Below are positions 33,768 to 45,235 of a stretch of 64,000 nucleotides of DNA, one piece after another; position 1 is the stretch's first letter, and each line of letters opens with the position of its first letter. Source of the DNA: Trifolium pratense. Its lineage: Eukaryota > Streptophyta > Magnoliopsida > Fabales > Fabaceae. Location of the stretch: NCBI RefSeq assembly GCF_020283565.1, contig NC_060060.1, positions 13,888,001-13,952,000 on the forward strand, read 5' to 3'. Both the position numbers and the translations under genes were made by a program. The notes beneath the pieces are model-generated. The model saw only the letters and a list, made by a program, of their open reading frames with translations. It had not been told where the DNA came from and did not search any database.

Positions 33768-34691
33768 TTGTACCACAAAGCAATCTTCACGCGTAAACGT
33801 CAAATAAAAAATCTATGTATGGATCTCCACTCACATTGATAAATTAGCATTCATAAAATGGTTTGAACGAAGGTTTATGAAAAGCTTAAAATTGGATTTA
33901 TAAAAAAATTTCATAGATTATAAAAAATTAAAATCATAATAATTTATTTTTGGTTTTCCATGAATTTCATCAGCCGAATGTGATAGTGCGATGAACACAA
34001 AATGTGGATAACCCCCGTAGTCGATATTCAAATTTTAATTAGTCAATGTGTATTTTTAAGAGTCGGGTGGGAAAAGCTCCTCGTTTTCCATTTTACACCA
34101 CTATGATTTTCTCTATTTATATCCATTATAGGACTCTATAGTTGCTCCATGAACAAAAAATAGTTGTTAATTCTTTATTATTTTTTAATGAATATCAATA
34201 AAATTCTAATGCTTAATTCTCACTATCAACTACATACACTTTTCATCATGTGATCACATTTCGTAGAACATATAACATATATCCACCCATGGGGATCATT
34301 TTCCTAATGAACATCATTTTTTCTTTAAACTAAAATAAAATGTACTTACGTAGAACATATAAATTTTTTTTTATTGATTGATATAAGCTTAACCTATTTT
34401 AAAAAATGGTTATTTTCTACTGCATAAATATAGTAGAAAAAAGTGTACCAAAAAAATATATAGTAGAAAAAGGTTATTTTTAACCTTTATAACACGTGGC
34501 ATTGGTTAGACACATACTATATAAATATAGAAAAATGTTTTGTCAAAAAATTAAAAATAGAAAAAGGTAATAAAAATCTTATCAAAACATTTTTTTAGTT
34601 CCCGGTAATTTATAGTTCGGCCACGAGGTACGTAAAGTTTAATCATGAATTGTTTTTAATAAAAATCAAACTCGGGCTCTCCTGAATAATT

Positions 34692-35784
34692 TGAAGGTGT
34701 GAAAACACAAGAAGGGGGGGGGGGGTTGAATTGTGTTTTAGTCAAGTTTAAAACTTTTTCAAGTTCTTAACTTAACTACAACAGCAGTGGATAAATAACC
34801 CAATAAAACAAGTTAAGAGAGAGAGAGATCACACAAGCAATTTATACTGGTTCCTCTCACAAAACGAGAGTAGTCCAGTCCCCTTGCACTTCAAAGGGAT
34901 TTCACTATAATCACACAAGATTACAACTGCTCAAGCACACAAGCAAGAGACTTCTCAACAATGCTCAAGCACACAAGCTTAAGACTTCACACTTAAGCAC
35001 ACAAGCTTAAGTTACCTCAAGTACTAGATAGTAAAGTAATGGAAAGTATACAACAGCTCTTAGTTAGAACCTAGAAGAACAAATACTAAATATTTGAACT
35101 AAAAGTGCAACAACACAGTTCAGAGGTTCAGAGCTTTGTATGAGGAATTCAGAGTTTGTTCGTGCGTGTTAATGATCCTTGATCAATAATAATTTATACA
35201 ACTGATTCCTTTAGTATATATATATACGACTAGAAAAGAGTCGTTGCAAAGAAGACCGTTGAAGTAGATAATCTTTTGTCTTCAAGCAGCCTGTCTTGAT
35301 GCAGTTTGGTTGTATCTAAAACTAAGTAAGAGTTTCAGGTACTTTGACTACTGCAGAGAAGACTTTCCTTATTCAGCTAACACAACTGATGACCCACGTT
35401 CTCAAAAGAAAACAGACAGAAAGAGATTAGCTGTTCTGATCAGGCTTGAAAGGTCCTTTTCTTCATTGGTAGAAGAGTTGACTTGCAAAAGAGAATCTTT
35501 ACAAACTTCAAGAAGATCATCAGAGTTTGATGAAGCTAAGACCTTAAGAAGTTCTGAAGACTTCATCGTCTGAAGTTTACAACTTCTGAGTCTCACGATC
35601 CTCTGAGCGCTTACAAACTTCTGAAGTCCTTATCTTCTGATCATTAGTCAGAGCTTAATTGAATCTAAGTCCTGCACACTTAAATTAAATTTTTAGTCCT
35701 TCCAATTGTTTATTAATACTTTGTTATTATCAAAACCTTAATAGATTTAAGGGCAAACATTTTTAAATCAATTTTGTTCCAACA
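34692..35784 (-). repeat. 3' LTR of the outer Sirevirus
   Basis: Read on the minus strand it starts TGTTGGAACAAAATTG and ends CACACCTTCA, giving TG...CA termini and 1093 bp. It contains many TTCAGAG/CTCTGAA words, a threefold CTCAAGCACACAAGC phrase (34930-35000) and a TATATATATAC tract near 35215. The 5' partner LTR is outside the window. Confidence 0.85.
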
Positions 35785-36240
35785 ATCTCCCCCTTTTTGA
35801 TGATGACAAACATAAGTATTAATTGACAATTGTTGTTAAATCAACTTATCATGTTTCTCTTAGGTTTGTGAGGTTTGCAAGCTCCCCCTAAGATTGATAC
35901 TCCTTAAAGCCTAAGCTTTAAGTTTTATCCATGATATTTTAATTTAGTGTAAGATTAAGATAATTTGGAATTAAAATAAATTTCATATCTTTCTTCAGAG
36001 TGAGAGGTTTGCAAGCTCTCCCCCTAAGTCTCATAAGGCTAAGTTAAAATTGCACTCTTAACTTATCCTTACTTATGAAATTTATTTCAGTTTCAACTAA
36101 CTTAGTCTCCTCATTGAAATACGTAAAACAACTTAAAAGTAACAACTTTTAACTTAACGGATAAAAGCGAGAGCGTGGTTTCAGCTTTGAAACTTATCAC
36201 TTATCAATTAATGCGTAACTACTCCCCCTTTTGTCATTAT
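35785..36240 (-). promoter_or_regulatory. Multiple polypurine tracts of the outer Sirevirus
   Basis: On the minus strand CAAAAAGGGGGAGAT abuts the LTR (35785-35800). Further GGGGGAG cores lie near 35882, 36018 and 36221. Repeated polypurine tracts before the 3' LTR are a known Sirevirus hallmark. No ORF is found in this stretch. Confidence 0.75.
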
Positions 36241-36258
36241 CAAAAAGTAAAAAAAATT

Positions 36259-36351
36259 TATATAACCAAGACAGTGAAAGAAGAAGAGTGGTTGTTACAA
36301 AGGTGAATTTATTTCAAAAACAAAAAACAACGCGCTAAAAGGTTTATAAAA
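36259..36351 (+). promoter_or_regulatory. Two TATA-like boxes upstream of the antisense small ORF
   Basis: TATATAA at 36259-36265 and TATAAAA at 36345-36351 lie 102 and 16 bases before the ATG at 36367, on the strand opposite to the host element. The first is well placed to drive the small ORF with a leader of about 70 nt. Confidence 0.45.
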
Positions 36352-36366
36352 GGTGAACGAGTTAAC

Positions 36367-36729
36367 ATGCATTCTTCACATAAAAACAATAATAAACGAG
36401 TACATCAAGAAAGATCAAGAAGAATGAGAAGGTTTAGTTCATGTATCGCAGAGTTTCGGAGAAAGAAAGAAGAAGAGAAACGCGAAAAAGATGAGAAAGA
36501 TAAAGAAGACGACAAGAAACCACAAGATGCTGAGATTATAATCATCTCATCAGATTCTGAAGCTGAAGAGAATGAAGATGATGCTGACTATGTTGAGTTC
36601 TTGGCTGGCTATGTTCCAGAAGAAGAACAAGAAGCAGAAGAAGAGCAAAACCCAGATCCCATAGAAATTTCATCAGAGGATGCTGAGGAGAAATCTGAGA
36701 TTTCTTCTGAGTATTATCCATCTGACTAG
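36367..36729 (+). CDS. Small acidic protein with SUMO-interaction-like motifs, antisense within the outer Sirevirus
   Basis: 120 codons from ATG 36367 to TAG 36727-36729, opposite in direction to the host element and between its envelope-like ORF and 3' LTR. The N-terminal third is basic (RSRRMRRF, RRKKEEEKREK), possibly a nuclear localisation signal. The rest is very acidic. IIII (residues 57-60) followed by SSDSEAEE, and PIEISSEDAEE (98-108), have the form of SUMO-interaction motifs: a short aliphatic run next to Ser and acidic residues. TATA-like boxes precede it and AATAAA (36786-36791) follows 57 bases after the stop. I know no named family. It may be a real accessory gene or a chance frame on the back of an acidic-codon-rich stretch; the flanking signals favour the former. 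Confidence 0.5.
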   Translation: MHSSHKNNNKRVHQERSRRMRRFSSCIAEFRRKKEEEKREKDEKDKEDDKKPQDAEIIIISSDSEAEENEDDADYVEFLAGYVPEEEQEAEEEQNPDPIEISSEDAEEKSEISSEYYPSD

Positions 36730-36785
36730 GATTAGGTTGCCTTTTTCTTTTTTTGTACCAATGTACTCAACATTGTTAGATCATT

Positions 36786-36791
36786 AATAAA
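36786..36791 (+). terminator. Poly(A) signal AATAAA after the small ORF
   Basis: A canonical AATAAA sits 57 bases after the stop codon in a T-rich stretch (TTTTTGTACCAATGTACTC upstream), as expected of a plant 3' end. Confidence 0.45.
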
Positions 36792-36992
36792 AATTTTCTT
36801 TTAAATTCATCTTGTGTTCTTATGTTCTTGTTTATCAAAGAAAAGATTAGCACACAAAAAAAATAACAAACCACATAACTAAGTTAAAAACCAAAAAAAA
36901 TTGTTCAGACAATATATAAAAATAAAGTAAAGAAAATAGGAATATCAAGTTCAGAAGATAAATATCATGAAAGACATAAAGTGCAAAGAATC

Positions 36993-38603
36993 CTAAGGTT
37001 TCTTGAGAAAGGCTAAGAGCTGGTCAAATTTGTCATTCAGAGACCCCACGTTGGAAACTAGACCATCCACTTTAGATTCCAAATTGAGGTGAGCTGTCCT
37101 TTGCCTTTCCAAACCTTCTTGTTGTTCCCTCAGAGCTTCTTGAAAAATCTGCAGCTGATCTACAACCACATGTGCTTGATCTTCAACCAAAGGTGCCTTG
37201 CCTTTATCAGAGGAGGGTTCACCTTCCTCTGGATAATCAATCATCAGAATATCAGCATCTGGAGCATCCTCTTGGTTCAGCTCAGGGATTTCTTCAGCAA
37301 GTCTTGCAGCAGCTTCAGCTAGACGTTCATTCTCAATCCTTTGATCCTCAAGACTCTTGAAAAGCTTAGAATCCACCTAGCATTCCTTAAAAACAGACAT
37401 ATGCCTCGCAGTAGCAGCAATAGCAGCAAGCTTAGCACGCTCATGCTCTTCATGGTTAAACCCAGTCAGTCGTTTCAAACTAGCTCTTGCTAAGTTGTCC
37501 TTCAGCAGATGAACCAAATCCAAATCTCGTTGCCCAATCACAGTCTTGATCTCATCACCCATTGCATCCAGAGCTTGGCAGATTTTAGCCTTAATAAGTG
37601 ACACCTCCATATCCACATCAGAGGGACACACCAAAAACTTGTCCTGAATATGGGATAACCTAAGTAAATCATCATACAGCTGATTGGAGAGGTTACCAAA
37701 AGGGTCAGAGGATGAGGGTGAGATATTGGGAAAGGTAGAGAGTTTTGTTGGTTCATTAGCAGGGTTGTCAAAGATAACAACTTCTGCTTCTGAAGGGTTA
37801 GGGGCACAAGTATGAATGCTTGGTTTAGGATTGGGTTCAGGAGTTGATTCAGAGGAAGAGATGTCAGATGTTGATTCAGAATAAATGTGTTCAGGTGATG
37901 GTTCAGGAGATTTATGTTCAGGGGATGGTTCAGGAGATTTGTGTTCAGGGGTTAGTTCAGGTGATTTATGTGGAGAGGGTTGTTTGGTGGGAGAGGTTTG
38001 TTCAGCAGTTGGAACATCTGGTTGAGGTTCAGATGGTGGAATGTCAGGTGATTGCTGTTGTGGTTGAGGTTGAGGTAGAGGTGATTTTGGTTTAGGAGGT
38101 GAGGAAGATTTGTGGGTTTCATGAGTAAGAGGCTGATTATTGAGGGGGTCAGGGCTGAGGTGTTTTTCGAGTTCAGAAAGTGGGTTATCAGAAGGTGAAA
38201 TGTTGGGAAGAATAGTTCTAAGTGGTTTGGTAAACCCTAATCCAATTTCAGCTTCATTAAAGATGTACTTAGGAGACTTACCTTTGGGATCAGGAACTTG
38301 TTTCTGATGCATCCTAGTACTCAGAGTTTCTTCATCAGACTCAGTTTCTGAATCAGACTGAGATTCAGAAGAGTCACTATCTTCACTTTCTTCTTCATCA
38401 TCAACAACAATAGGCTTCTTTGATGAAGTTGCAGCAGCTTTTCCAGACACGTCTTCATGTTTCCTTTTTGTTCTTTGCTCAGCAATAGCTTCTTCTACCT
38501 TAACCTTCTTCTGAGCCAGAAGATCTGGTTTTTCTTGTTCAGCTTTCCTCTTAGGTTTCCTCTTAGGATTATACATGTTTACAGGAGCTGGAGGGACCAT
38601 ACT
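36993..38603 (-). pseudogene. Envelope-like ORF of the outer Sirevirus, C-terminal part
   Basis: Minus-strand coding runs from the Tekay insertion point down to TAA at 36993. It has a basic start (NPKRKPKRKAEQEK), an acidic Ser-rich tract (DDEEESEDSDSSES), a long Pro/Ser/Glu-rich low-complexity region with SPEPSPEHK-type repeats and a helical C-terminal third. One in-frame TAG at 37377-37379 (after FKEC) breaks it; 127 further codons stay open in the same frame with heptad-like helices (LEDQRIENERLAEAAARLAE). Proteins at this place in Sireviruses are called envelope-like; their role is not known. Confidence 0.75.
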
Positions 38604-40720
38604 TGTAACATCCAACCCCTTAACGCGTATTTATTAAATATAAATAAATAAAACACTTAAGAAAATCTAGGCGTCACATGTTAATAATACAAACCACGGC
38701 ATAATTTAAAATCATGCTAGCACAGCGGAATTAAAAGCGAATAATTAATATAGTGCTTATCATACAACAGTCATAATTGTTCACACAATATCCTTAGGCT
38801 CTAGGCCATATCAACAAAGGATATTATGTTTACAACCCAAAAGATTAGGAATAGCAAAGTTAAATATGCCATCACGAGCTCAATACAATCCAAACGAATA
38901 ACCCGACCCGGTAAAACCTAATCAGAGCAATACTATACAACCCATCAAAAAGATATATAACATATATCTAAGGAGTAGTCTACGCTAACTCCTCACCAAA
39001 AAGTGTGCTACGCCAAGCACGAGCAACGCCCTCTAACTCTGATCGGGATCCTCAACCTGAGAACCTGAACCCCCAACGGTCCAGCACATAACACAAAGCA
39101 TGAGAGTTAGATCACATAATCAAAATACAAGTGTAAGTGAATCGATACTTAAACACTACTTCAACAACATAAACATGCTTCTCAATTATACATATACATA
39201 TACATACACATATATTCACATCTATAATCCAATTAGAAGTTCTCAAAAACACATAATCGAATACCAACTATCAAGTATCAATTAGCAAATACCACAATGG
39301 CCAAACATGTGTCACATATCATTTATCATCAAATGCACACATAGCCTAATGCAACTCTAATGCTTCAACTTCATGAATGTCACCCTAGACATTTCTAATG
39401 CATGTGGTACCATCTTCTTTATTAGAGTATCTCACCTCTAATATCCTTCTTTATCGGATAAATATAATCCGATATACTTCTTTATTGGAATATCCAATAT
39501 CCTATTTAATTCATGAATGCATGTATATGTTTCATGAATCCACTCACAATTAATAGCATTAAGCTTCTTCCTTTACAATGTGGAATAATATGCAACATTC
39601 TTCATTATTAGAATAAACAATTATCCTAATATTCTTCATTAATCACTTCCTTTATCATATCTCATCATCATACAATTAATCATAGCTAAAAGCACCTAAT
39701 TGTATGTTAGAATACCACAATTACATGTTATAAGTGCATAATTCCACTAACAAAACATCAACAAAATAGTCCTGTCACAGAGCTGTTCGCTGTAGCGAAC
39801 AGGTAGCGAACACGTAGCGAACACGTAGCGAACACGTAGCGAACAGGTAGCGAACACGTTCGCTGTAGCGAACAGGTAGCGAACAGACACAGAGCCAAAA
39901 TCCAATTAGCGAGCAGGTAGCGAACACGTAGCGAACACGTTCGCTGTAGCGAACAGGTAGCGAACCACACCAGAAGAACATCTGTTCTTGAGTTTCCAGA
40001 AAATGATTTTTCACTCAAAATCACCCAAAAATCCCATTTTCATGTTATAAATCCCAAATGAGTTCACATACAAGTGCAACAAACATGTTTAAGTATAAAA
40101 GGACGACTAGTTTTCCCGATCTACATCGTTATCATCGAAAAAGTAAGGATTTGTCACTTTTATACAAAACTCTCATAAAACACAAGTTCTTGAGTAAAAC
40201 ACTCACAAATTCGTTTTTACTCATTTAAATTGTTCATACATCATGGTAAAAGCATATACAACATGTTATGAACCTACGAATCGATTTCCATTACGAAAAA
40301 TCCATTCAAACTAAAACGAAAATGGGGTGGAGGAAGTTCGGGTAAGGAGAAATCGACATTCTCCCCTTCCTCGAGTCACCCACGACTATGGAACCAACTC
40401 TCATACCTGGATTCGAAGAAAACTCGACGAAGATCTCGGATCTCTAGCTTTTCTTCTTGCCCTAGCTCTCAACTCTTCTCTTCAACTCTAAACACAAGAA
40501 CTATGAGAAAAATGACTTTCTCTCCCTTGCTTCATGGCCATAAGGGCGCCACACACACACCTCACAAGGCCCATTGGGCCTCAAGCCCATTGGCTTGGCC
40601 CAATAACACGATATATCTCACTACTCGCCTAATAACTAAAGCATTAACTTATTTAAAATGCCACGTTAAATAAAATATTTTAACACATAAAAACGAATAA
40701 ATGAAAATTGGGTCGTTACA
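38604..40720 (-). repeat. 3' LTR of the Tekay-type element
   Basis: On the plus strand it begins TGTAACATCCAACCCC and ends GGTCGTTACA. The pol frame runs across the border into the LTR and stops at 40666. A GTAGCGAACACG minisatellite lies at about 39785-39966. Confidence 0.93.
39785..39966. repeat. 12-bp minisatellite in the Tekay 3' LTR
   Basis: About a dozen units of GTAGCGAACACG or GTAGCGAACAG, interrupted by TTCGCTGTAGCGAA palindromes and one 30-base spacer. The same array is in the other LTR at about 46417-46598. Confidence 0.9.
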
Positions 40721-43455
40721 ACTCTACCCTCCTTAAAGAATTTTCGCCCTCGAAAATTACCTGAGAATAACTCCGGATACGAGCTCCTCATCTTGCTCTC
40801 TAATTCCCAAGTTGCATTCTCACCAGCGGGTCCTCCCCATACTACCTTCACTGAGGCGATATCCTTGTTTCTCAACCTCTTCACTTCTCTACCTTCAATC
40901 CTCAAAGGCACAGTCTCGACCGTTAAGTCATCCCTCACTTGAACATCATCCGATTCAATCACATGTGACGGGTCTCTTACATACTTCCTCAATTGTGACA
41001 CGTGAAACGCATCATGCAAATTCGCCAATGATGGCGGCAAAGCAATCCTATACGCCACTTTCCCCACTCTTTTCAAAATCTGATAAGGACCAATAAACTT
41101 CGACGTCAACTTCCTTGACTTCAAAGCACGTCCAATTCCGGTAGTCGATGTAACTCTTAAGAAAACATGATCACCTTCTTGAAATTCAATGTCTTTCCTT
41201 CTCTTGTCATGATAACTCTTTTGACGACTCTGAGACGCTTTCATCTTCTCTCGAATCATTCTAATCTTTTCCGTAGTCTCTTGCACAATCTCCGGACCAA
41301 GAATCACACTCTCTCCGGATTCAAACCAACAAAGCGGTGTTCTACACCTCCTTCCATACAAAGCCTCAAAAGGTGCCATTCCAATACTCGAATGAAAACT
41401 ATTGTTGTACGTGAACTCGATCAACGGTAAACACGAATCCCAACTTACTCCTTGCTCCAAAACACAAGCTCTCAACAAATCTTCCAAAGATTGTATCGTC
41501 CTTTCCGATTGGCCATCCGTTTGAGGATGATAAGCCGAACTCAACCTCAACTTAGTCCCTAAAGCCTCTTGTAAACTTTCCCAAAATCTCGAAGTAAACC
41601 TCGGATCTCTATCCGAAACAATACTCGACGGAATACCATGCAACTTCACAATTTGCTCCACATAAATCTCGGCCAACTTAGGCACCAAGGTACCTCTCTT
41701 AATAGCAATAAAATGCGCACACTTCGTCAAACGGTCTACTACCACCCAAATCACTTCATAACCTTTAGTAGTCTTGGGTAAACCTCCCACAAAATCCATC
41801 GCAATACTATCCCACTTCCATTCCGGTATAAACAAAGGTTGCAACAAACCAGACGGTTTCTGATGCTCAATCTTCGACTTCTGACAAACTAGGCAAGCAT
41901 AAACAAACTCAGAAATTTGCCTCTTCATTCCTGGCCACCAAAACAACTTCTTCAAATCTTGATACATCTTGGTTACCCCAGGATGAATACTCATTCCACT
42001 CCTATGACCTTCTTCCAAAATCATCTTCTTCATCTCGGGCACATCGGGCACGCACACTCTTCCATGAAATCTCACAACTCCATTCTCGTCAACTTTGAAA
42101 TTAGCTTCTTTTCCTTCTTCAACTACTATTGCCAACTTCTCCATTAACTTCTTATCCGTCTTTTGACATTCTTTGATATTCTCTAGAAAAGGATTCGTCA
42201 ACTTCAACATTCCCAATTTCACACTCTTAGGAGTCACTTCACATACTAGACTCAAGTCTCGAAATTCTTCAATCAACTCCAACTCCTTCACCATAAGTGA
42301 TGACATGTGCAACGATTTCCTACTCAACGCATCGGCCACCACATTAGCCTTTCTGGGGTGATAACTCAAATCAAAGTCATAGTCCTTCAAAAATTCGAGC
42401 CATCTTCTTTGTCTCATATTCAACTCCTTTTGATCGAATAGATACTTCAAACTCTTGTGATCACTAAAGACTTCAAACTTCGATCCATACAAGTAATGTC
42501 TCCATACCTTCAATGAAAACACAACTGCGGCTAATTCAAGATCGTGTGTCGGATAGTTCCTCTCGTGAACCTTCAGTTGTCTTGACGCATACGCTACCAC
42601 TTGACCTTTTTGCATAAGCACACCTCCTAGTCCCATCTTCGAAGCATCACAATACACGACGAAAGATTCCTTAGCATCCAGTAAAATCAACACAGGCGCG
42701 GTAGTCAACCTCTTCTTAAGCTCTTGAAAACTTTCTTCACACTTCACATCCCAAACAAACGCTTGATCCTTCCGAGTCAACTGCGTCAAAGGCAAAGCCA
42801 ACTTTGAAAACCCTTCAATGAACCTCCTATAATAACCAGCCAATCCAAGAAAACTTCTTATCTCAGAAACAGACTCCGGCGTTCCCCATTGCAATACGGC
42901 ATCAACTTTCGCTGGGTCAACCGCTATTCCTCCACTTGAAATCACATGACCAAGAAAACTTACTTCTTTCAACCAAAACTCACACTTCGACAACTTGGCA
43001 TACAACTTCTTCTCCTTCAAAACTTGTAAAACGATCCGCAAATGCTCCTTATGTTCCTCTTCGGACTTTGAGTAAACTAAAATATCATCGATGAATACCA
43101 CTACAAACTTATCCAAGAATGAATGAAAAATCCTATTCATGTACTCCATAAAAACACCAGGTGCATTGGTCACACCAAAAGGCATCACCGAATATTCATA
43201 ATGACCATACCTCGTCCTAAAAGCAGTCTTTGGTATATCCTCCGTTTTCACTCTAATCTGATGGTATCCAGATCTCAAATCAATCTTACTAAACACGCAA
43301 GCTCCAACCAATTGATCCATCAAATCATCTATCCTCGGAAGTGGATACTTATTCTTGATCGTCACTTTGTTCAACTGTCGGTAGTCAATACACAACCGCA
43401 TACTCCCTTCTTTCTTCTTAACCAATAACACAGGTGCACCCCACGGCGATACACT
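40666..43455 (-). CDS. Tekay-type Pol: RT, RNase H, integrase, chromodomain
   Basis: The minus-strand frame follows the TGA at 43456-43458 and is open to TAA at 40666. RT carries [39 protein letters not shown] and the catalytic FIDDILVYS (about 43090). RNase H shows [13 protein letters not shown] and YLFDQKELN. Integrase has the HHCC finger ([19 protein letters not shown]) and D, D, E in [22 protein letters not shown] and [13 protein letters not shown]. The C terminus has [15 protein letters not shown] and a chromodomain-like [14 protein letters not shown], thought to guide insertion into heterochromatin. No break is seen inside this part. Confidence 0.92.
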   Translation of the reverse strand, partial: SVSPWGAPVLLVKKKEGSMRLCIDYRQLNKVTIKNKYPLPRIDDLMDQLVGACVFSKIDLRSGYHQIRVKTEDIPKTAFRTRYGHYEYSVMPFGVTNAPGVFMEYMNRIFHSFLDKFVVVFIDDILVYSKSEEEHKEHLRIVLQVLKEKKLYAKLSKCEFWLKEVSFLGHVISSGGIAVDPAKVDAVLQWGTPESVSEIRSFLGLAGYYRRFIEGFSKLALPLTQLTRKDQAFVWDVKCEESFQELKKRLTTAPVLILLDAKESFVVYCDASKMGLGGVLMQKGQVVAYASRQLKVHERNYPTHDLELAAVVFSLKVWRHYLYGSKFEVFSDHKSLKYLFDQKELNMRQRRWLEFLKDYDFDLSYHPRKANVVADALSRKSLHMSSLMVKELELIEEFRDLSLVCEVTPKSVKLGMLKLTNPFLENIKECQKTDKKLMEKLAIVVEEGKEANFKVDENGVVRFHGRVCVPDVPEMKKMILEEGHRSGMSIHPGVTKMYQDLKKLFWWPGMKRQISEFVYACLVCQKSKIEHQKPSGLLQPLFIPEWKWDSIAMDFVGGLPKTTKGYEVIWVVVDRLTKCAHFIAIKRGTLVPKLAEIYVEQIVKLHGIPSSIVSDRDPRFTSRFWESLQEALGTKLRLSSAYHPQTDGQSERTIQSLEDLLRACVLEQGVSWDSCLPLIEFTYNNSFHSSIGMAPFEALYGRRCRTPLCWFESGESVILGPEIVQETTEKIRMIREKMKASQSRQKSYHDKRRKDIEFQEGDHVFLRVTSTTGIGRALKSRKLTSKFIGPYQILKRVGKVAYRIALPPSLANLHDAFHVSQLRKYVRDPSHVIESDDVQVRDDLTVETVPLRIEGREVKRLRNKDIASVKVVWGGPAGENATWELESKMRSSYPELFSGNFRGRKFFKEGRVVTTQFSFIRFYVLKYFI
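40721..40735 (-). promoter_or_regulatory. Polypurine tract of the Tekay-type element
   Basis: On the minus strand TAAGGAGGGTAGAGT directly precedes the 3' LTR. It overlaps the end of the pol frame. Confidence 0.7.
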
Positions 43456-43458
43456 AGG

Positions 43459-45111
43459 TCAAATAAACTTCTTCTCAAGTAGTTCCTCTAGTTGTTTCTT
43501 CAACTCATTCAACTCTGACGCTGACATTCGATACGGTGCCATAGATATCGGACTAGTACCAGGTACCAAATCGATCGTAAACTCTACTTCTCTTTTCGGC
43601 GGTACATCTGACACGTCTTCCGGAAATACATCGGGAAATTCACAAACAACCGGTAACTCTTCCACCTTAACTTCACCTTCCATCTTCAAGGATGCAAACA
43701 ACGCATACACCTCTACAGGTTCCTTCAACGACTCTACTACTTCCTTCTTACTCATCAAATGCAAACTCTCCTCCGGTTTAGGAAACACAACGGTCTTCTC
43801 GCAACAGTTGATATGGACTTGATTAAATATCAACCAATTCATACCAAAGATAACATCTATACCACTAAGTTGGATACACACTAGGTCCATTCCAAAGTGT
43901 CTACCAAACACGGTTACGGGACAGTCACGACATACGAGACGGGTAGTTACAGAACCATTAGCAGGAGTTTCTATTTCCATACGACCAGACATTTCAGACA
44001 CAGGTATACTAAGACGCTTCATGCAATCAACGGATATAAAAGAATGTGTAGCTCCCGTATCAATAATCGCAATTAAAGGAGTGTTATAGATGAAACACGT
44101 ACCTCTAATGAGATTATCCCCCTGATCCGCATCATCTCCACTTAAAGCAAACACCTTCCCCATAGTCTTCTTCGGCTTCTTGCACATAGGACTCTTGTGA
44201 CCCTCTTCACCACAATTGAAGCAAGTCACCTTCACTTGACACACATCCGACTTGTGTCCTAGCCTCCCACAATTGAAACACTTGTCCACCTTCTTTGGGC
44301 ACTCATAAGACTTATGACCCAACTCACCACACTTGTAGCATTGTCCACCACCTCTCTTCTTTCCACCACTAGTCTCAACAACCTTCTTTCCCTTGTCACC
44401 ATAGGGCTTCCCACGGTCTTGACCTTTTCCTCTCTTGTCACTCATGGCCTTGTAGTAATTAGTCTTGGCCTTTCCATCATCATCACAGATACGGCACTTA
44501 TCCACCAAAGTTGCAAAGTCTCGGATTTGAGAAAATCCGATAAGATGCTTGATGTCCGGGCGCAACCCACTTTCAAACTTGACACACTTGTCATTCTCAG
44601 CTTCCACGGTGTTGTAGTGTGGACTAAACGCACACAACTCCTCAAACTTCACGGAATACTCCGCCACAGACATGTTTCCTTGCTTGAGCTCCATGAACTC
44701 TACCACTTTCTTGTTCCTAATATCAGCCGGAAAGTACTTCCTCAAGAACTCTCCCTTGAACATCTCCCAAGTGATTACCACTCCACCAATTCCCATCCTC
44801 AGCTTAGCATTCCTCCACCACTTGTTAGCTTCTTCACGAAGTACATAGGTACCCAAGGTCAACTTACTCTCCTCGGTACACCTCATAGCCTCAAAAACGA
44901 TCTCTACTTCCTCTATCCACTTAACAGCAGCCTCCGGAGCATAGCCTCCAATGAAAAGCTTCGGATTATGCTTCATGAACCTCTCTAACCTCATCTCATC
45001 TTCCCTCCCGGGTTGATGATCTCTAGCCACGATGTTGGTTAAAGTAGCTATCGCATCTGCCATCTGATTGTGACCTCTTCCATTACCTCTTCCAGCCATG
45101 ATCCTGAACAA
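43459..45111 (-). CDS. Tekay-type Gag and protease
   Basis: The frame starts MFRIMAGRGNGRG; the inner Met (45096, MAGRGNGRGHN) is also a fair start. The retrotransposon gag core has RFMKHNPKLFIGGYAPEAA and WEMFKGEFLRKYFP. Three CCHC knuckles follow: CYKCGELGHKSYEC, CFNCGRLGHKSDVC and CFNCGEEGHKSPMC. The protease core is IIDTGATHSFIS at about residue 355. The frame ends at TGA (43456-43458) within the conserved junction to RT, where related elements read through in frame, so the TGA is a nonsense change. Gag binds genomic RNA and protease matures the polyprotein. Confidence 0.92.
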   Translation of the reverse strand: MFRIMAGRGNGRGHNQMADAIATLTNIVARDHQPGREDEMRLERFMKHNPKLFIGGYAPEAAVKWIEEVEIVFEAMRCTEESKLTLGTYVLREEANKWWRNAKLRMGIGGVVITWEMFKGEFLRKYFPADIRNKKVVEFMELKQGNMSVAEYSVKFEELCAFSPHYNTVEAENDKCVKFESGLRPDIKHLIGFSQIRDFATLVDKCRICDDDGKAKTNYYKAMSDKRGKGQDRGKPYGDKGKKVVETSGGKKRGGGQCYKCGELGHKSYECPKKVDKCFNCGRLGHKSDVCQVKVTCFNCGEEGHKSPMCKKPKKTMGKVFALSGDDADQGDNLIRGTCFIYNTPLIAIIDTGATHSFISVDCMKRLSIPVSEMSGRMEIETPANGSVTTRLVCRDCPVTVFGRHFGMDLVCIQLSGIDVIFGMNWLIFNQVHINCCEKTVVFPKPEESLHLMSKKEVVESLKEPVEVYALFASLKMEGEVKVEELPVVCEFPDVFPEDVSDVPPKREVEFTIDLVPGTSPISMAPYRMSASELNELKKQLEELLEKKFI

Positions 45112-45219
45112 CCAACCAATCCAAGAACAGACTTAGAAAGGTAATATCAACAGTGTTATCTCTACACAAGTTGAATATATGGGCAACTATTCCTAATTGG
45201 TTCCACATGAACCGACCTA

Positions 45220-45231
45220 GCTCTGATACCA
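45220..45231 (-). promoter_or_regulatory. Primer-binding site, tRNA-Met type
   Basis: On the minus strand TGGTATCAGAGC lies four bases inside the 5' LTR (45236-47352). It is complementary to the 3' end of initiator tRNA-Met, the common primer of plant LTR elements. Confidence 0.9.
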
Positions 45232-45235
45232 CTAT

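Larger units (their letters stand above)
31203..34691. other. AT-rich intergenic DNA with assorted repeats
   Basis: No gene is recognised. Apart from the repeats listed separately there are CT-rich microsatellites (about 32930-32970 and 33220-33250). Three diverged phrases of the type GGACT.TATA.TG.CCAT.AATAAAAA.AATTGTAA are seen near 32805, 33260 and 34135, pointing to an old dispersed repeat. Confidence 0.45.

Noticed and set aside
35310..35596. Frames of 64-87 codons in the outer Sirevirus LTR
   Set aside because: They lie within the LTR, overlap on both strands and contain only the repeated TTCTGA words.
37377..37379. The TAG in the outer envelope-like ORF as a readthrough site
   Set aside because: It is followed by GTG GAT, not a known leaky context, and lies late in the ORF; more likely decay.
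39758..40024. Frames with FATCSLRVRYLF-type repeats in the Tekay LTRs
   Set aside because: They translate the 12-bp minisatellite in different frames, with no sign of selection on protein.
43456..43458. The Tekay TGA as a programmed readthrough site
   Set aside because: It falls within a conserved protease-RT junction rather than at a gene border and lacks the UAG-CAR-YYA type context; a nonsense mutation is simpler.
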